Shown here: in pieces, positions 55,070 to 62,963 of the stretch
Layout of the letters: every line of letters begins with the position of its first letter
How positions within the stretch are numbered: the first letter of the stretch is position 1
Assembly: GCA_016124855.1 (NCBI GenBank)
Contig: WGMX01000021.1
Span: forward strand, 81,641 to 145,640
DNA length: 64,000 bases
Direction of reading: 5' to 3'
Origin: Anaerolineaceae bacterium
GTDB lineage: Bacteria; Chloroflexota; Anaerolineae; Aggregatilineales; Phototrophicaceae
The notes under the pieces: model-generated
What the model was told of the DNA's origin: nothing
Seen by the model: the letters and a program-made list of their open reading frames with translations, nothing else
Databases searched by the model: none
Translations under genes and position numbers: made by a program

Positions 55070-56023
55070 GTGATCGATTTCCAACCGATTTTTCAAGCGG
55101 TGCGGCAGGCCGCAGTCCTGTGCCAGCAAGTACAAGAACATTACCTCATCAGCAACGACAAAGGTGGTCATGAGCCGGTCACCATTGCTGATTATGGCGC
55201 ACAGGCCATCCTCAGCCGCTGCATTAGCCTGCACTTTCCTGATGATGCCATTCTTGCCGAGGAACAGGGCGGGCAGTTCATGGAATTGGTTGCCGAAGAT
55301 CAGCGCAAAGAAGTCATCCGCCTCATCAGCCAGATTCTCGGTATCACCGTGACACAGGTCGATGTCGTCAAGTGGCTGGATTACGGGCAAAACCGGGAGG
55401 CCAGCCGCATGTGGGTTATCGACCCAATTGACGGGACAAAAGGTTACATCTCGATGCGGAACTATGCCATCGCTGTCGGATTGATGGTTGACCGCAAACC
55501 AGTCGGCGGCATCATTGGCGCACCGGCTTATCCCGGTGGAGCGCAGCTTTTCCACGCCCAAAGTGGCAACGCTTATATGCAGCCCTTGCAAGGGGGCGCG
55601 GTTAAACGCGTTCATGTCTCGGCAAGCACGAATGCCGCCAGCCTTCGCGCCTTAGAAAGTGTCGAAAAGAGTCATGCTAACCATGACCGAATGCAGCATG
55701 TCCGTGAAGTGGCTGGCTTGGGAGAGGCTGAACTTATTCACATCGACAGCATGGAGAAATATGCTCGAATTGCCGCTGGCGACGCGGAACTTTATCTGAG
55801 ACTGCCGCGAATAGGCAGCACCCGTCCATTTATGATATGGGATCACTGTGCAGGTACAGCTATCGTTGAGGCAGCAGGCGGTAAAGTTACGGATGTGGAC
55901 GGATCGCCGCTCGATTATTCAAGTGGAAAAACCCTGAAAAATCAGGGCATCGTCGTCAGCAATGGCGCGATTCATGATCGGGTGATTGCCGCCGTACAGA
56001 AAATACTGACGGAGGAAGCCTGA
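55070..56023 (+). CDS. Inositol monophosphatase-family enzyme (CysQ/HAL2-like)
   Basis: About 317 residues. Lithium-sensitive phosphatase fold with metal sites: EEQGGQF, DPIDGTKGYI (Asp-x-Ile-Asp-Gly-Thr), and WDHCAGTAIVEAAGG. GTK and length favour 3'(2'),5'-bisphosphate nucleotidase-like members (PAP to AMP) over plain inositol phosphatases. GTG 55070 follows GGAG with 9-nt spacing; ATG 55055 is in frame but has no ribosome site, so either is possible. It converges with a kinase gene by 8 bp. Confidence 0.85.
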   Translation: MIDFQPIFQAVRQAAVLCQQVQEHYLISNDKGGHEPVTIADYGAQAILSRCISLHFPDDAILAEEQGGQFMELVAEDQRKEVIRLISQILGITVTQVDVVKWLDYGQNREASRMWVIDPIDGTKGYISMRNYAIAVGLMVDRKPVGGIIGAPAYPGGAQLFHAQSGNAYMQPLQGGAVKRVHVSASTNAASLRALESVEKSHANHDRMQHVREVAGLGEAELIHIDSMEKYARIAAGDAELYLRLPRIGSTRPFMIWDHCAGTAIVEAAGGKVTDVDGSPLDYSSGKTLKNQGIVVSNGAIHDRVIAAVQKILTEEA

Positions 56024-56030
56024 GCTTCGT

Positions 56031-57149
56031 TTATTCAGCGACCACTTCTTGATAGAGCGGCAAACTAAAAGTGATCTGTGTGCCCGAACCGGGGCGCGAA
56101 ACAATTTCTAATTGACCATAATGGGCTTCGGTAATCCGCCGCGCCAAATACAATCCTAAACCTAAGCCCTGCTGTTCATTGTGTTCGCGGTCAATCTGCT
56201 CGAAATCTTGTGAGGCTTGGTTGACTTGTTCTTCTGTCATGCCAGCACCACAATCCGTGACGCTAATATACAGCCATGAGTCACGCGTCCATTGGGCGAC
56301 CGTTACATCGCGTCCCGCCGGTGAATAATCCATTGCGTTCGCGATCACTTCGGCAAGGGCATGAGTCAATGAAGGGGTATTACAAAGCACCATTGATGTC
56401 TTGTCGCGGTCATCAATTTGAACGCCGCCAGTCGGGTTACGGTAAGCAAAACGCCGTGATAGATTCATCGCGGCAACCAGCACCGTCCAAATGGGGGTAA
56501 CAAAGCCAAATTCGTTTACCACTTCTTGGCTGAGTGTATTGGTATCGAGCTGCGTCATCAGCGCCAACTGCTCGGCGAGATGATAGATGCGGTAGCTACC
56601 CGTTTGTAGACTGTCTAATATGTCCCGGATTTCATGGGTTTCAAGCGCATCCAGTTGAGCCGACAGCAAATTCTGTACCATCAGAATAGAAGCAACCGGC
56701 GTTCTCATTTCATGAGATACAACCCGAGCCAACCGCTTCTTGACCGATTCCAGCTCTTTAGAGGCTAAGTTTTCATGTTCGACCTGACGTGCCAAACGGG
56801 CTTGAATGGCCGCCAGCAGTTCAGGATAACTAAAGGGCTTGGTCAAATAGTCATCCGCACCCAATTCCATACCGTGTCGCACGAAGGAACGGTCAGCCAT
56901 CGCACTCAGGAAAATGACTGGAATATTTGCGGAGCGTACATCTTTGCGAAGTTCCAAAAGCGCGTTGTATCCATCCATATTCGGCATCGAGATATCCGAA
57001 ATAATGAGATCAGGTTGATGCTCACGCGCAGTGTCCACCCCAATCTGACCATCGCTTGCTTCCAGAACCTCAAATCCTTCTAGCTCAAGAAAATCTAGGA
57101 TATTCTTGCGCAGATTAGGTTCATCTTCGATTACCAGTATTCGGGACAT
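56031..57149 (-). CDS. REC-histidine kinase hybrid (response regulator first)
   Basis: 372 residues. REC domain at 1-120 with ISDISMPNMDGY (Asp52), a coiled coil, then HisKA with SHEMRTPVAS (His146) and HATPase_c with NAMDYSPAG, DCGAGMT and GLGLGLYLAR. No sensor or TM: a soluble receiver-kinase, which takes phosphate from an upstream kinase and passes it on. Orphan; the partner is unknown. Confidence 0.92.
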   Translation of the reverse strand: MSRILVIEDEPNLRKNILDFLELEGFEVLEASDGQIGVDTAREHQPDLIISDISMPNMDGYNALLELRKDVRSANIPVIFLSAMADRSFVRHGMELGADDYLTKPFSYPELLAAIQARLARQVEHENLASKELESVKKRLARVVSHEMRTPVASILMVQNLLSAQLDALETHEIRDILDSLQTGSYRIYHLAEQLALMTQLDTNTLSQEVVNEFGFVTPIWTVLVAAMNLSRRFAYRNPTGGVQIDDRDKTSMVLCNTPSLTHALAEVIANAMDYSPAGRDVTVAQWTRDSWLYISVTDCGAGMTEEQVNQASQDFEQIDREHNEQQGLGLGLYLARRITEAHYGQLEIVSRPGSGTQITFSLPLYQEVVAE

Positions 57150-57350
57150 GAAACACCTTTTAGGAAAACGTCATAAGAATGTGACGATAATTACAGATAA
57201 CTATATTGAGTATAGTCACAAGGTGTTCTGAGACTCCGTTAAGAATCAATTTTATATGCGGATTTCAGAAATTCTTAGTTTTTTGATAAGCCTTTGTCAC
57301 CGAAAAAAAGCAGTTAGAGCGAGGAATGTAATAAACTGTGAAATAGAAAA

Positions 57351-57373
57351 GCCGCAGATGATTAATCCGCGGC
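57351..57373 (-). terminator. Weak terminator overlapping the sbcD stop
   Basis: On the minus strand GCCGC (57369-57373), loop holding the stop codon, GCGGC (57351-57355), then TTTTCTATTT. The 5-bp stem is short. Confidence 0.4.
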
Positions 57374-58603
57374 CCGGGTTTCAAAAATATGGGCTGCTGC
57401 TTCCATAAGTTCTTCACGCCGATCAAGCGGCATCTCTTTACTGAGCAAATAACGATGTAAAAGTTCCGGTTGGGTTAACCCTTCGGGGCTGCCTCCTAAC
57501 CGGGCGCGAACCGGTTGATCTACCCGCTTACGTATAGCCGCCATCTGGCTCACACCTGCCCGCTTAAGTTCATCGCGGATTATGGCTTCATTCAGGCGCG
57601 ACTCGGTTTCCGGCGCAAGTTCCACATTTAGACGAACCACTGCATCTTGAAGGGCGTGTTTTTTAATGAGCTTCAAGACTTCATCGGTCGGGTTGGCTGA
57701 AGTTCGCAAATCAACCGACAAAGTTACAAATGGACGCGCTGGCAGCTTTTCAAACTGCCATTCGGCTGCACCCCGTTCCAACTGCACCCAACAGAACCCT
57801 TTGGGATCACCCTCTTCACCGAAGTCGATGCGTTCCATGCTGCCGCTATAAACGACAGGTGGGACGCCGCCCTGCCCCTTTGTCATGTTCTGATGTTTGT
57901 GAATATGTCCCAGTGCCACGTAATCCCAACGGGGATCAGCCAACGACGACAGCAGCACTTGAATATCACGGCCTAACATAATGCCGCGTTCGCTGCCGAA
58001 GACAGAGCCACTCACCGTGAAATGTCCGGTGAGAATACGGGGCATGTCATATTGATCGGCCTGTTCCGCCATGTCATCCAAAATCTCGGTTAACTTCTCT
58101 TGCAGCAGTGCGTCCGTTTGGGCGATGGTCATGCCGGCAGTACGGCTGTCTTCCAGTATACGTGACCGGATGGGATATGGTGCTGTGCCAACAACAACCG
58201 GCCCGCGCTTGGTCTCGACAGTGAACACTTCGTAATCCGCAGCGACACGGACATTTGGAACACGCAGCGTATCGTAAATTTCAATGCTGCTGGCCTTCAA
58301 CATGGTTGGCGGCAAATCATGGTTACCTACCAGCAAAATGACCGGTGCCAGTTCCGAAAGGTCACGAATACGGTGGGCAAATTCCCGTTGATAAGTGGGA
58401 TTCGGCGCACGGGTTTTGAACGCATCCCCCGCAAAGATAATCAAATCGACATCGTGTTCACGGGCGAAGTCAATCATTTCATCCAGTCGATGCAAGAAGT
58501 CTACAACTCGGCTGCTAAGCCCGGTTTGTGGATCAGTTTTGCCATAGTTTTCCATGCCGACATGAATATCAGCAAAGTGGAGTACACGAATCGGTTCAGT
58601 CAC
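57362..58603 (-). CDS. sbcD: Nuclease SbcCD subunit D (SbcD/Mre11-type exonuclease)
   Basis: 413 residues. Calcineurin-like nuclease with metal motifs: FADIHVGM, IFAGDAFKT, LVGNHDLPP, TGHFTVSG and ALGHIHKHQ. It cuts DNA ends and hairpins with SbcC; sbcC is not in this window. The C-terminal cap region (about 290-413) is as in the family. It overlaps xisI by 4 bp, so they share a transcript. Confidence 0.9.
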   Translation of the reverse strand: MTEPIRVLHFADIHVGMENYGKTDPQTGLSSRVVDFLHRLDEMIDFAREHDVDLIIFAGDAFKTRAPNPTYQREFAHRIRDLSELAPVILLVGNHDLPPTMLKASSIEIYDTLRVPNVRVAADYEVFTVETKRGPVVVGTAPYPIRSRILEDSRTAGMTIAQTDALLQEKLTEILDDMAEQADQYDMPRILTGHFTVSGSVFGSERGIMLGRDIQVLLSSLADPRWDYVALGHIHKHQNMTKGQGGVPPVVYSGSMERIDFGEEGDPKGFCWVQLERGAAEWQFEKLPARPFVTLSVDLRTSANPTDEVLKLIKKHALQDAVVRLNVELAPETESRLNEAIIRDELKRAGVSQMAAIRKRVDQPVRARLGGSPEGLTQPELLHRYLLSKEMPLDRREELMEAAAHIFETRAAD

Positions 58604-58929
58604 TCAGATTTATCCTTCTCGACTGACAGCGTTTCCCCTGCATAAGCCAAGATAATTTGTTTGCGTGGGATACCTGCTGCGATTAACTCTTCATACAGAG
58701 GACGGTCGGTTATGTCTTGATCAATGACAACTTTATCGCCGACAATATGCGCCATTACCGTAACTCCTGCTTTTGATGCAGTTGGATATTTGTAATCAGG
58801 TACAATGACCACTGCAAAAGCTTGATCCTTGAAGTCTTCAAAGTAATAGGTTTTGGCTTTAAACGCTGGGCCGTCATAAGCCTTGACTTCACGTCGAACA
58901 ATCTCGGTTAGTTGATCTATTCTCTCCAT
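58600..58929 (-). CDS. xisI: XisI-family protein
   Basis: 109 residues matching XisI (FdxN element excision controlling factor) in length and text: YDGPAFKAKTYYFEDFKDQAF-like core (with a YF-rich strand), VVIVPDYKYPTASKAG, then DITDRPLYEELIAAGIPRKQI. The XisI/XisH pair first came from Nostoc. It overlaps xisH by 13 bp and sbcD by 4 bp. Its role here is unknown. Confidence 0.82.
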   Translation of the reverse strand: MERIDQLTEIVRREVKAYDGPAFKAKTYYFEDFKDQAFAVVIVPDYKYPTASKAGVTVMAHIVGDKVVIDQDITDRPLYEELIAAGIPRKQIILAYAGETLSVEKDKSE

Positions 58930-59330
58930 TGTGCAATGGTCTCCGTCTCTAGGTTGACGATGACTAACTTGATTTTATTACTGTCGAGCGCCCGTTGAAC
59001 CGTCGAATCAAATATATCACTGTAAGCATCTAAAGGAACTGCCAAGTAGAGTGGCAAGTTGATTTCTTCTTGGTCAAGCAACGCACGATAAATAATATAT
59101 TGACCGAAGGCGATATACAGTTCTTGCGTAGTGCGTTCTCGGTCAGGAAAGCATTTAACTTCGGCTAGTAATATTTGTTGACGACTACCATTCATCCCTT
59201 TCACAGCTTCAATATCGATAAATACCAAACGCTCCTCATGGATAAGGCGGCGAGGTCTGTCATCCACGCTCCACCCATCTTTTTCAAGTGCATGAACCAC
59301 TTGTTCATGACAATAATCCAGCCGGGGCAT
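58917..59330 (-). CDS. xisH: XisH-family protein (PD-(D/E)xK-like fold)
   Basis: 137 residues matching XisH: an N-terminal MPRLDYCHEQVVHALEKDGW, and the nuclease-like core LVFIDIEAVKG with ILLAEVKCF (Glu-Val-Lys of the PD-(D/E)xK type). The fold hint suggests an endonuclease or nucleic-acid binder. It pairs with XisI just downstream. It could be a toxin-antitoxin-like unit or a controller of DNA rearrangement; neither is shown here. Confidence 0.8.
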   Translation of the reverse strand: MPRLDYCHEQVVHALEKDGWSVDDRPRRLIHEERLVFIDIEAVKGMNGSRQQILLAEVKCFPDRERTTQELYIAFGQYIIYRALLDQEEINLPLYLAVPLDAYSDIFDSTVQRALDSNKIKLVIVNLETETIAQWRE

Positions 59331-59345
59331 TAGCCGTATCTCCTA

Positions 59346-59600
59346 TCAAAATCGGAAATGTATGAAGATACGCCCGAAATTCTTATCGTCTTTTTCTACC
59401 CGATGATATAGGGCGCGGATGTGTTTCTGGTCAAGGAAGCGCAGCACCTTTTTCTTGAGCGCACCGCTGCCTTTGCCGGGGATAATCTCAACCAGCTCAA
59501 TTTTCTTTTCAACTGCTTCTTGGACAATCCGATTGAGTTCAGCATCGATTTTGTCACCCTTATTGTAGATGTCATGCAGGTCAAGTTTTAGTTTTGCCAT
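59346..59600 (-). CDS. Small Smr-domain protein
   Basis: 84 residues comprising a whole Smr domain: LDLHDIYNKGD (family has LDLHG; Gly is Asp here), IEIIPGKGSGALKKKVLRFL (given in parts, GKGSG), and a C-terminal strand RIFIHFRF. Smr domains nick or bind structured DNA or RNA. It lies 15 bp ahead of xisH on the same strand, so it may be co-transcribed with xisHI-sbcD. Confidence 0.82.
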   Translation of the reverse strand: MAKLKLDLHDIYNKGDKIDAELNRIVQEAVEKKIELVEIIPGKGSGALKKKVLRFLDQKHIRALYHRVEKDDKNFGRIFIHFRF

Positions 59601-59692
59601 GGTTGCATCCCGTACTTAACTATCGCAGCATTTTACCATCGTCAGGTAAACTAATCCTCATTCGATATACGTACTGGGCAAGGATAACTTAA

Positions 59693-60631
59693 ATGCATAA
59701 CCCCATCGCTACCATTCTCGAAACCCAGCCGCTGGTTGTGCTAGATGGCGCAATGGCGACTGAACTTGAACAGCGCGGCGCTGATCTGCGTGATCCGTTG
59801 TGGTCAGCTAAGGTGTTGATGGAAGCACCGCACCTCATCCGCGAGGTTCATGCTGATTATTTCGCGGCTGGAGCCGACTGCGCTACCACAGCGAGTTATC
59901 AGGCGACCTTTGAAGGATTTGCCCGTCGCGGAATCGGTGCAGAAGCAGCGGCAGATTTAATGCGACTCTCGGTAAAACTGGCTGTTGAAGCGCGTGATGG
60001 GTTTTGGGCTGATCCAGCTAATCGAGCAGGACGTGCGCGGCCTTTTGTGGCGGCCTCGGTTGGCCCATACGGCGCATTCTTAGCGGATGGTTCGGAGTAT
60101 CGGGGCGACTACGGTCTGAATGAAGAACAGTTGATGGACTTTCACCGTCCAAGGATGGCCGTTCTCGCGGCCTCCGGCGCGGATATGCTGGCTTGCGAAA
60201 CGATCCCCTGTTTGGTTGAGGCTCAGGCACTTGTTCGGCTGCTTGAAGAATTCCCGACTATTTCGGCATGGATCAGCTTCAGCGCCCGCGATGGAGAATA
60301 TACCAATCATGGCGAAAGACTAGCTGACTGCGCGGCATTGCTCGGCAAACATCCACAAGTGGCGGCTATCGGGGTGAACTGCACCGCGCCACAGTACATC
60401 CCTGACTTGATTGGGGCGGCTCATGGTTCAACCGACAAACCGATATTGGTCTATCCCAACTCTGGCGAAACGTATGATCCGATGACTAAATCATGGAGCG
60501 GCGAGGATACCTGTGAAGCGTTTGCCAGTGATGCCCAAATCTGGTTTGAAACGGGGGCGCGGGTGATTGGAGGCTGCTGCCGCACTACGCCGGAACACAT
60601 CCGGCAGTTGGCAACGCGTGTTTACGAATAA
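59693..60631 (+). CDS. mmuM: Homocysteine S-methyltransferase
   Basis: 312 residues. TIM barrel that transfers a methyl group from S-methylmethionine or a similar donor to homocysteine, giving methionine. Zinc ligands: Cys230 in GVNCTAP and Cys295-Cys296 in GGCCRTTPEHI. N-terminal LDGAMATELEQRGADL is typical. It stands alone between convergent small genes. Confidence 0.9.
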   Translation: MHNPIATILETQPLVVLDGAMATELEQRGADLRDPLWSAKVLMEAPHLIREVHADYFAAGADCATTASYQATFEGFARRGIGAEAAADLMRLSVKLAVEARDGFWADPANRAGRARPFVAASVGPYGAFLADGSEYRGDYGLNEEQLMDFHRPRMAVLAASGADMLACETIPCLVEAQALVRLLEEFPTISAWISFSARDGEYTNHGERLADCAALLGKHPQVAAIGVNCTAPQYIPDLIGAAHGSTDKPILVYPNSGETYDPMTKSWSGEDTCEAFASDAQIWFETGARVIGGCCRTTPEHIRQLATRVYE

Positions 60632-60641
60632 TAGGCCAATA

Positions 60642-60682
60642 ACTGGCTGACGTTGGCGAAGTGATGGCGAACGTCAGCCAGT
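60642..60682. terminator. Strong hairpin between mmuM and a convergent gene
   Basis: ACTGGCTGACGTT (60642-60654) and AACGTCAGCCAGT (60670-60682) pair over 13 bp. No T-run, but the site between convergent genes suggests a terminator or RNA-stabilising end. Confidence 0.6.
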
Positions 60683-60690
60683 CCACAAGT

Positions 60691-61059
60691 TTAGCGGATT
60701 ATTTCAAAGGTCAAGGTTTCTTTTCCGGTGGAAGAGATAACGGCTTCCTGACTATCTTGTTCAAAGCGCATCTCATCGCCAGCCTTTAAGACATGATCCT
60801 TAGCATGGTAAGTCACCCATGCTTTGCCGGAGTAAACCTGCAAGTGATGATAGCCGCGCGGCAGGTGCATGGCTACGCGGGGTTCGACATGTGCCGACAG
60901 CTTATAATCGAGCGCTTCGTTAAAGGGCGCGTTAATCTGCTTGAAGTGTGCGAATTCCGGATTAAGGGAAGTCGAACTTTGGACATAAGCACGACGTTGA
61001 AGTTCCCACTCGATATCGGTGTCAACGACAACAGGTTTTACATTTACATTGAGGGTCAC
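60691..61059 (-). CDS. Small cupin-like protein (DUF2917-like)
   Basis: 122 residues. The C-terminal part, SGKAWVTYHAKDHVLKAGDEM, has the short strands and turns of cupin-like beta barrels. No metal-binding His pattern is clear. The GTG at 61059 follows AAGGAG with 8-nt spacing, so it is a GTG start. Function unknown. Confidence 0.65.
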   Translation of the reverse strand: MTLNVNVKPVVVDTDIEWELQRRAYVQSSTSLNPEFAHFKQINAPFNEALDYKLSAHVEPRVAMHLPRGYHHLQVYSGKAWVTYHAKDHVLKAGDEMRFEQDSQEAVISSTGKETLTFEIIR

Positions 61060-61121
61060 GGTTTAATCTCCTTACAAAAGCGATGGTCTAAACATCAAAT
61101 GGAACAGGCACGATTACTTAT

Positions 61122-61496
61122 TTACGCGCCTGCACCACGAAACAAATGGACAAACGGTAATGAATGACGAATTTGGACGGAATGAGCGCTTTTTCGGGCG
61201 TTGATGGTGCGCACGGCTTTTAAGGCACGGCGCTCAAGCGGATTGATATACAGGATGCGCTCGAAGCAGTAGAGTCGTTCACTTTCATTTTTCAACTCTT
61301 CGGCGTACCACAGCCAATCCCCAATACGGTTGGAGTCATCGGCTAGAGCTTGTTTAAAAAGCGCTGAAGGATTCACGATTCCATATTCGTGAACTGGTTT
61401 CTTATTCGGGTAGACTTTCACTTCGATTCTTGTTGCACACTTTCTCACTGATTCAATAGTTACAGGATAAGCGCAGGGCAACAACCTGTCGCGCAT
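61122..61496 (-). CDS. Hypothetical protein with a TPR-like helix pair
   Basis: 124 residues. The core DWLWYAEELKNESERLYCF and ILYINPLERRALKAV is a helix pair like that in many Chloroflexota TPR proteins (W-x-x-A then CxERxLxINP). The N-terminal third is of doubtful start: ATG 61496 has no ribosome site. A Ser/His-rich tail follows. It may be a stand-alone helper or the remnant of a larger TPR gene. It abuts hairpin-array copy 3. Confidence 0.45.
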   Translation of the reverse strand: MRDRLLPCAYPVTIESVRKCATRIEVKVYPNKKPVHEYGIVNPSALFKQALADDSNRIGDWLWYAEELKNESERLYCFERILYINPLERRALKAVRTINARKSAHSVQIRHSLPFVHLFRGAGA

Positions 61497-61848
61497 CGAA
61501 CGTCGGGCAAGGATGTAAGACTTTAGATGGAGATATATTTCTGAATTAAATACTTCGAATGAATAACTTGCGATTCGGTAGGCAGTAAATGTTCAAAATA
61601 TTGCAAATGTTGCAATTGTTACTGCATTTGTCGCATATTTCGCAATACTTCCGCTGAATTGACCGGCGGAAGTGAGGGAACAAGACGCTGAATCGATATT
61701 TTGTGTCGGCGGGAGGCTCGCTTGCTGCCGCTGAAATGACACTTTTGCGGCGGATTATCCGGCTAATGCCACCGCTTTGGCATTGGGGTCTGCCGCTGCT
61801 GTAGTTGCAAGACGAAAGATTCAAGTGGCAAGACAAAGCAGAAATCAT

Positions 61849-61880
61849 TTAACCGCCAAGACACAGAGAACGCCAAGAGA
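61849..61880. repeat. Short dispersed repeat of AACCnCAGAGnCACAGAG type
   Basis: TTAACCGCCAAGACACAGAG and the following AACGCCAAGAG, similar to 25403 and 27057. Lies inside the leader of hairpin-array copy 3. Confidence 0.4.
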
Positions 61881-61902
61881 TTTTGAGAGAGAAACACACC
61901 CT

Positions 61903-61931
61903 ATTTTAGAACAAAAGTTTCACCTTGTCAA
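61903..61931 (-). promoter_or_regulatory. Sigma-70 promoter of hairpin-array copy 3
   Basis: On the minus strand TTGACA, 17 nt, TAAAAT. Near-consensus. It reads into the hairpin array; predicted start near 61896. Confidence 0.6.
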
Positions 61932-62007
61932 TGCGGTACAGTTCGAGTTTTCAAACCTAGAAAGCTGATATAATTTGATCATTATGTAACCAAATCAAGG
62001 GTGCTTC

Positions 62008-62850
62008 ATGTCAACCTATCGTGAAACCTACAAGCAAGGCCCCTTCCCACACCGTATTGATCCGTGGGGGGAAGCGCCACGCTATTTTCAGCAAATACAC
62101 AGTGGCATCATCAACGATATTCTCAATCAAATCCAAGACACAATATTTGACATGGGTTATCTGGCCGGAAAAGAAACAAGCTTATTGATTACTGACCAAG
62201 GTAAACCAGATGTGTTCGTGCGCTCACGCCAAACTACAGATATTACAAAATCAAATTGGAATTACTCGCAAGCCGCATCCACTGTGATGGCTGAACCGGG
62301 TCTTGAACTCAGTGGTGATGTTTTCCCTGAGCCAGATGCCATTCACATTACCCACCGGTCAACGGGTGAGCTTGTGACCATTGTGGAGATTATTTCGCCC
62401 CGCAACAAAGACCGCTCCGGCGATATGTGGGATTATATCGAACGCCGAAACCGACTGATTTACGGCAAAGGAGTCAATGTTGTTGAACTGGATTTGACAC
62501 GTTCGGTTAAGCGGTTGACGCAGGATATTCTAGCTGAGACTTATGCCTATCACATTGCCATTTACCTCTTTGATGAAAAACCTCGTTTCATCGGCATGGA
62601 TTATGGCGAAGCACTTAAACGCTTCGCACTTCCGTTACGCCATGAAGTGGTTGGAGTAGATACCCAACTGGCTTACGACAATGCATACCAACAAGCCTAT
62701 ATCGCAAATCATATTGAGATTGAAAATCACTATGCCGAGTCTGAACTACCCTTTCCATCGCTACTCACTGATGCTCAAATCCGCGAGGCAAAAGAATCTG
62801 TTACCATCTGGCGTGAAGAATTAAAACGGTTGGAAGCAAGTTCAAGCTAA
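62008..62850 (+). CDS. DUF4058 family protein
   Basis: 280 residues matching DUF4058: PFPHRIDPWGEAPRYFQQIHSG at the N-terminus (family has PFPGMDPYLE-type text), then a core with EIISPRNKDRSG and VVELDLTRS. The EIxSPxNK element resembles Uma2/PD-(D/E)xK-like sheets. AAGGGTG precedes the ATG; TATAAT lies at 61969-61974. Function unknown. Confidence 0.8.
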   Translation: MSTYRETYKQGPFPHRIDPWGEAPRYFQQIHSGIINDILNQIQDTIFDMGYLAGKETSLLITDQGKPDVFVRSRQTTDITKSNWNYSQAASTVMAEPGLELSGDVFPEPDAIHITHRSTGELVTIVEIISPRNKDRSGDMWDYIERRNRLIYGKGVNVVELDLTRSVKRLTQDILAETYAYHIAIYLFDEKPRFIGMDYGEALKRFALPLRHEVVGVDTQLAYDNAYQQAYIANHIEIENHYAESELPFPSLLTDAQIREAKESVTIWREELKRLEASSS

Positions 62851-62963
62851 TTTTTAGTGTGTCGCTAACGGCTTCTATCTTTAGGCAAACCTATTCGGAA
62901 TTAGTAATAGACTTGCAGTAATATTATTAAATGCAATCTATAATTCCTGAACAGGATTACAAT

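Larger units (their letters stand above)
61603..61952 (-). repeat. Hairpin-array element, copy 3 (no ORF)
   Basis: On the minus strand: promoter TTGACA (61926-61931), 17 nt, TAAAAT (61903-61908); leader; hairpin D AATGCCA/TGGCATT (61765-61784); C CCGCTG/CGGCGG (61728-61753, one G-T pair); B CGATA/TGTCG (61694-61708, G-T pair); A TTCCGC/GCGGAA (61649-61671). GCTGA recurs at 61653, 61687 and 61730 (steps 34 and 43, as in copies 1 and 2). Iteron GCA is at 61603, 61612, 61624, 61633 and 61642. Confidence 0.8.

Noticed and set aside
54926..55615. 229-codon minus-strand frame over the inositol-phosphatase gene
   Set aside because: Antisense to a gene with clear active-site motifs; no motif of its own.
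57351..57373. Strong terminator after sbcD
   Set aside because: The stem is only 5 bp, so it is listed as a weak terminator and not counted as strong.
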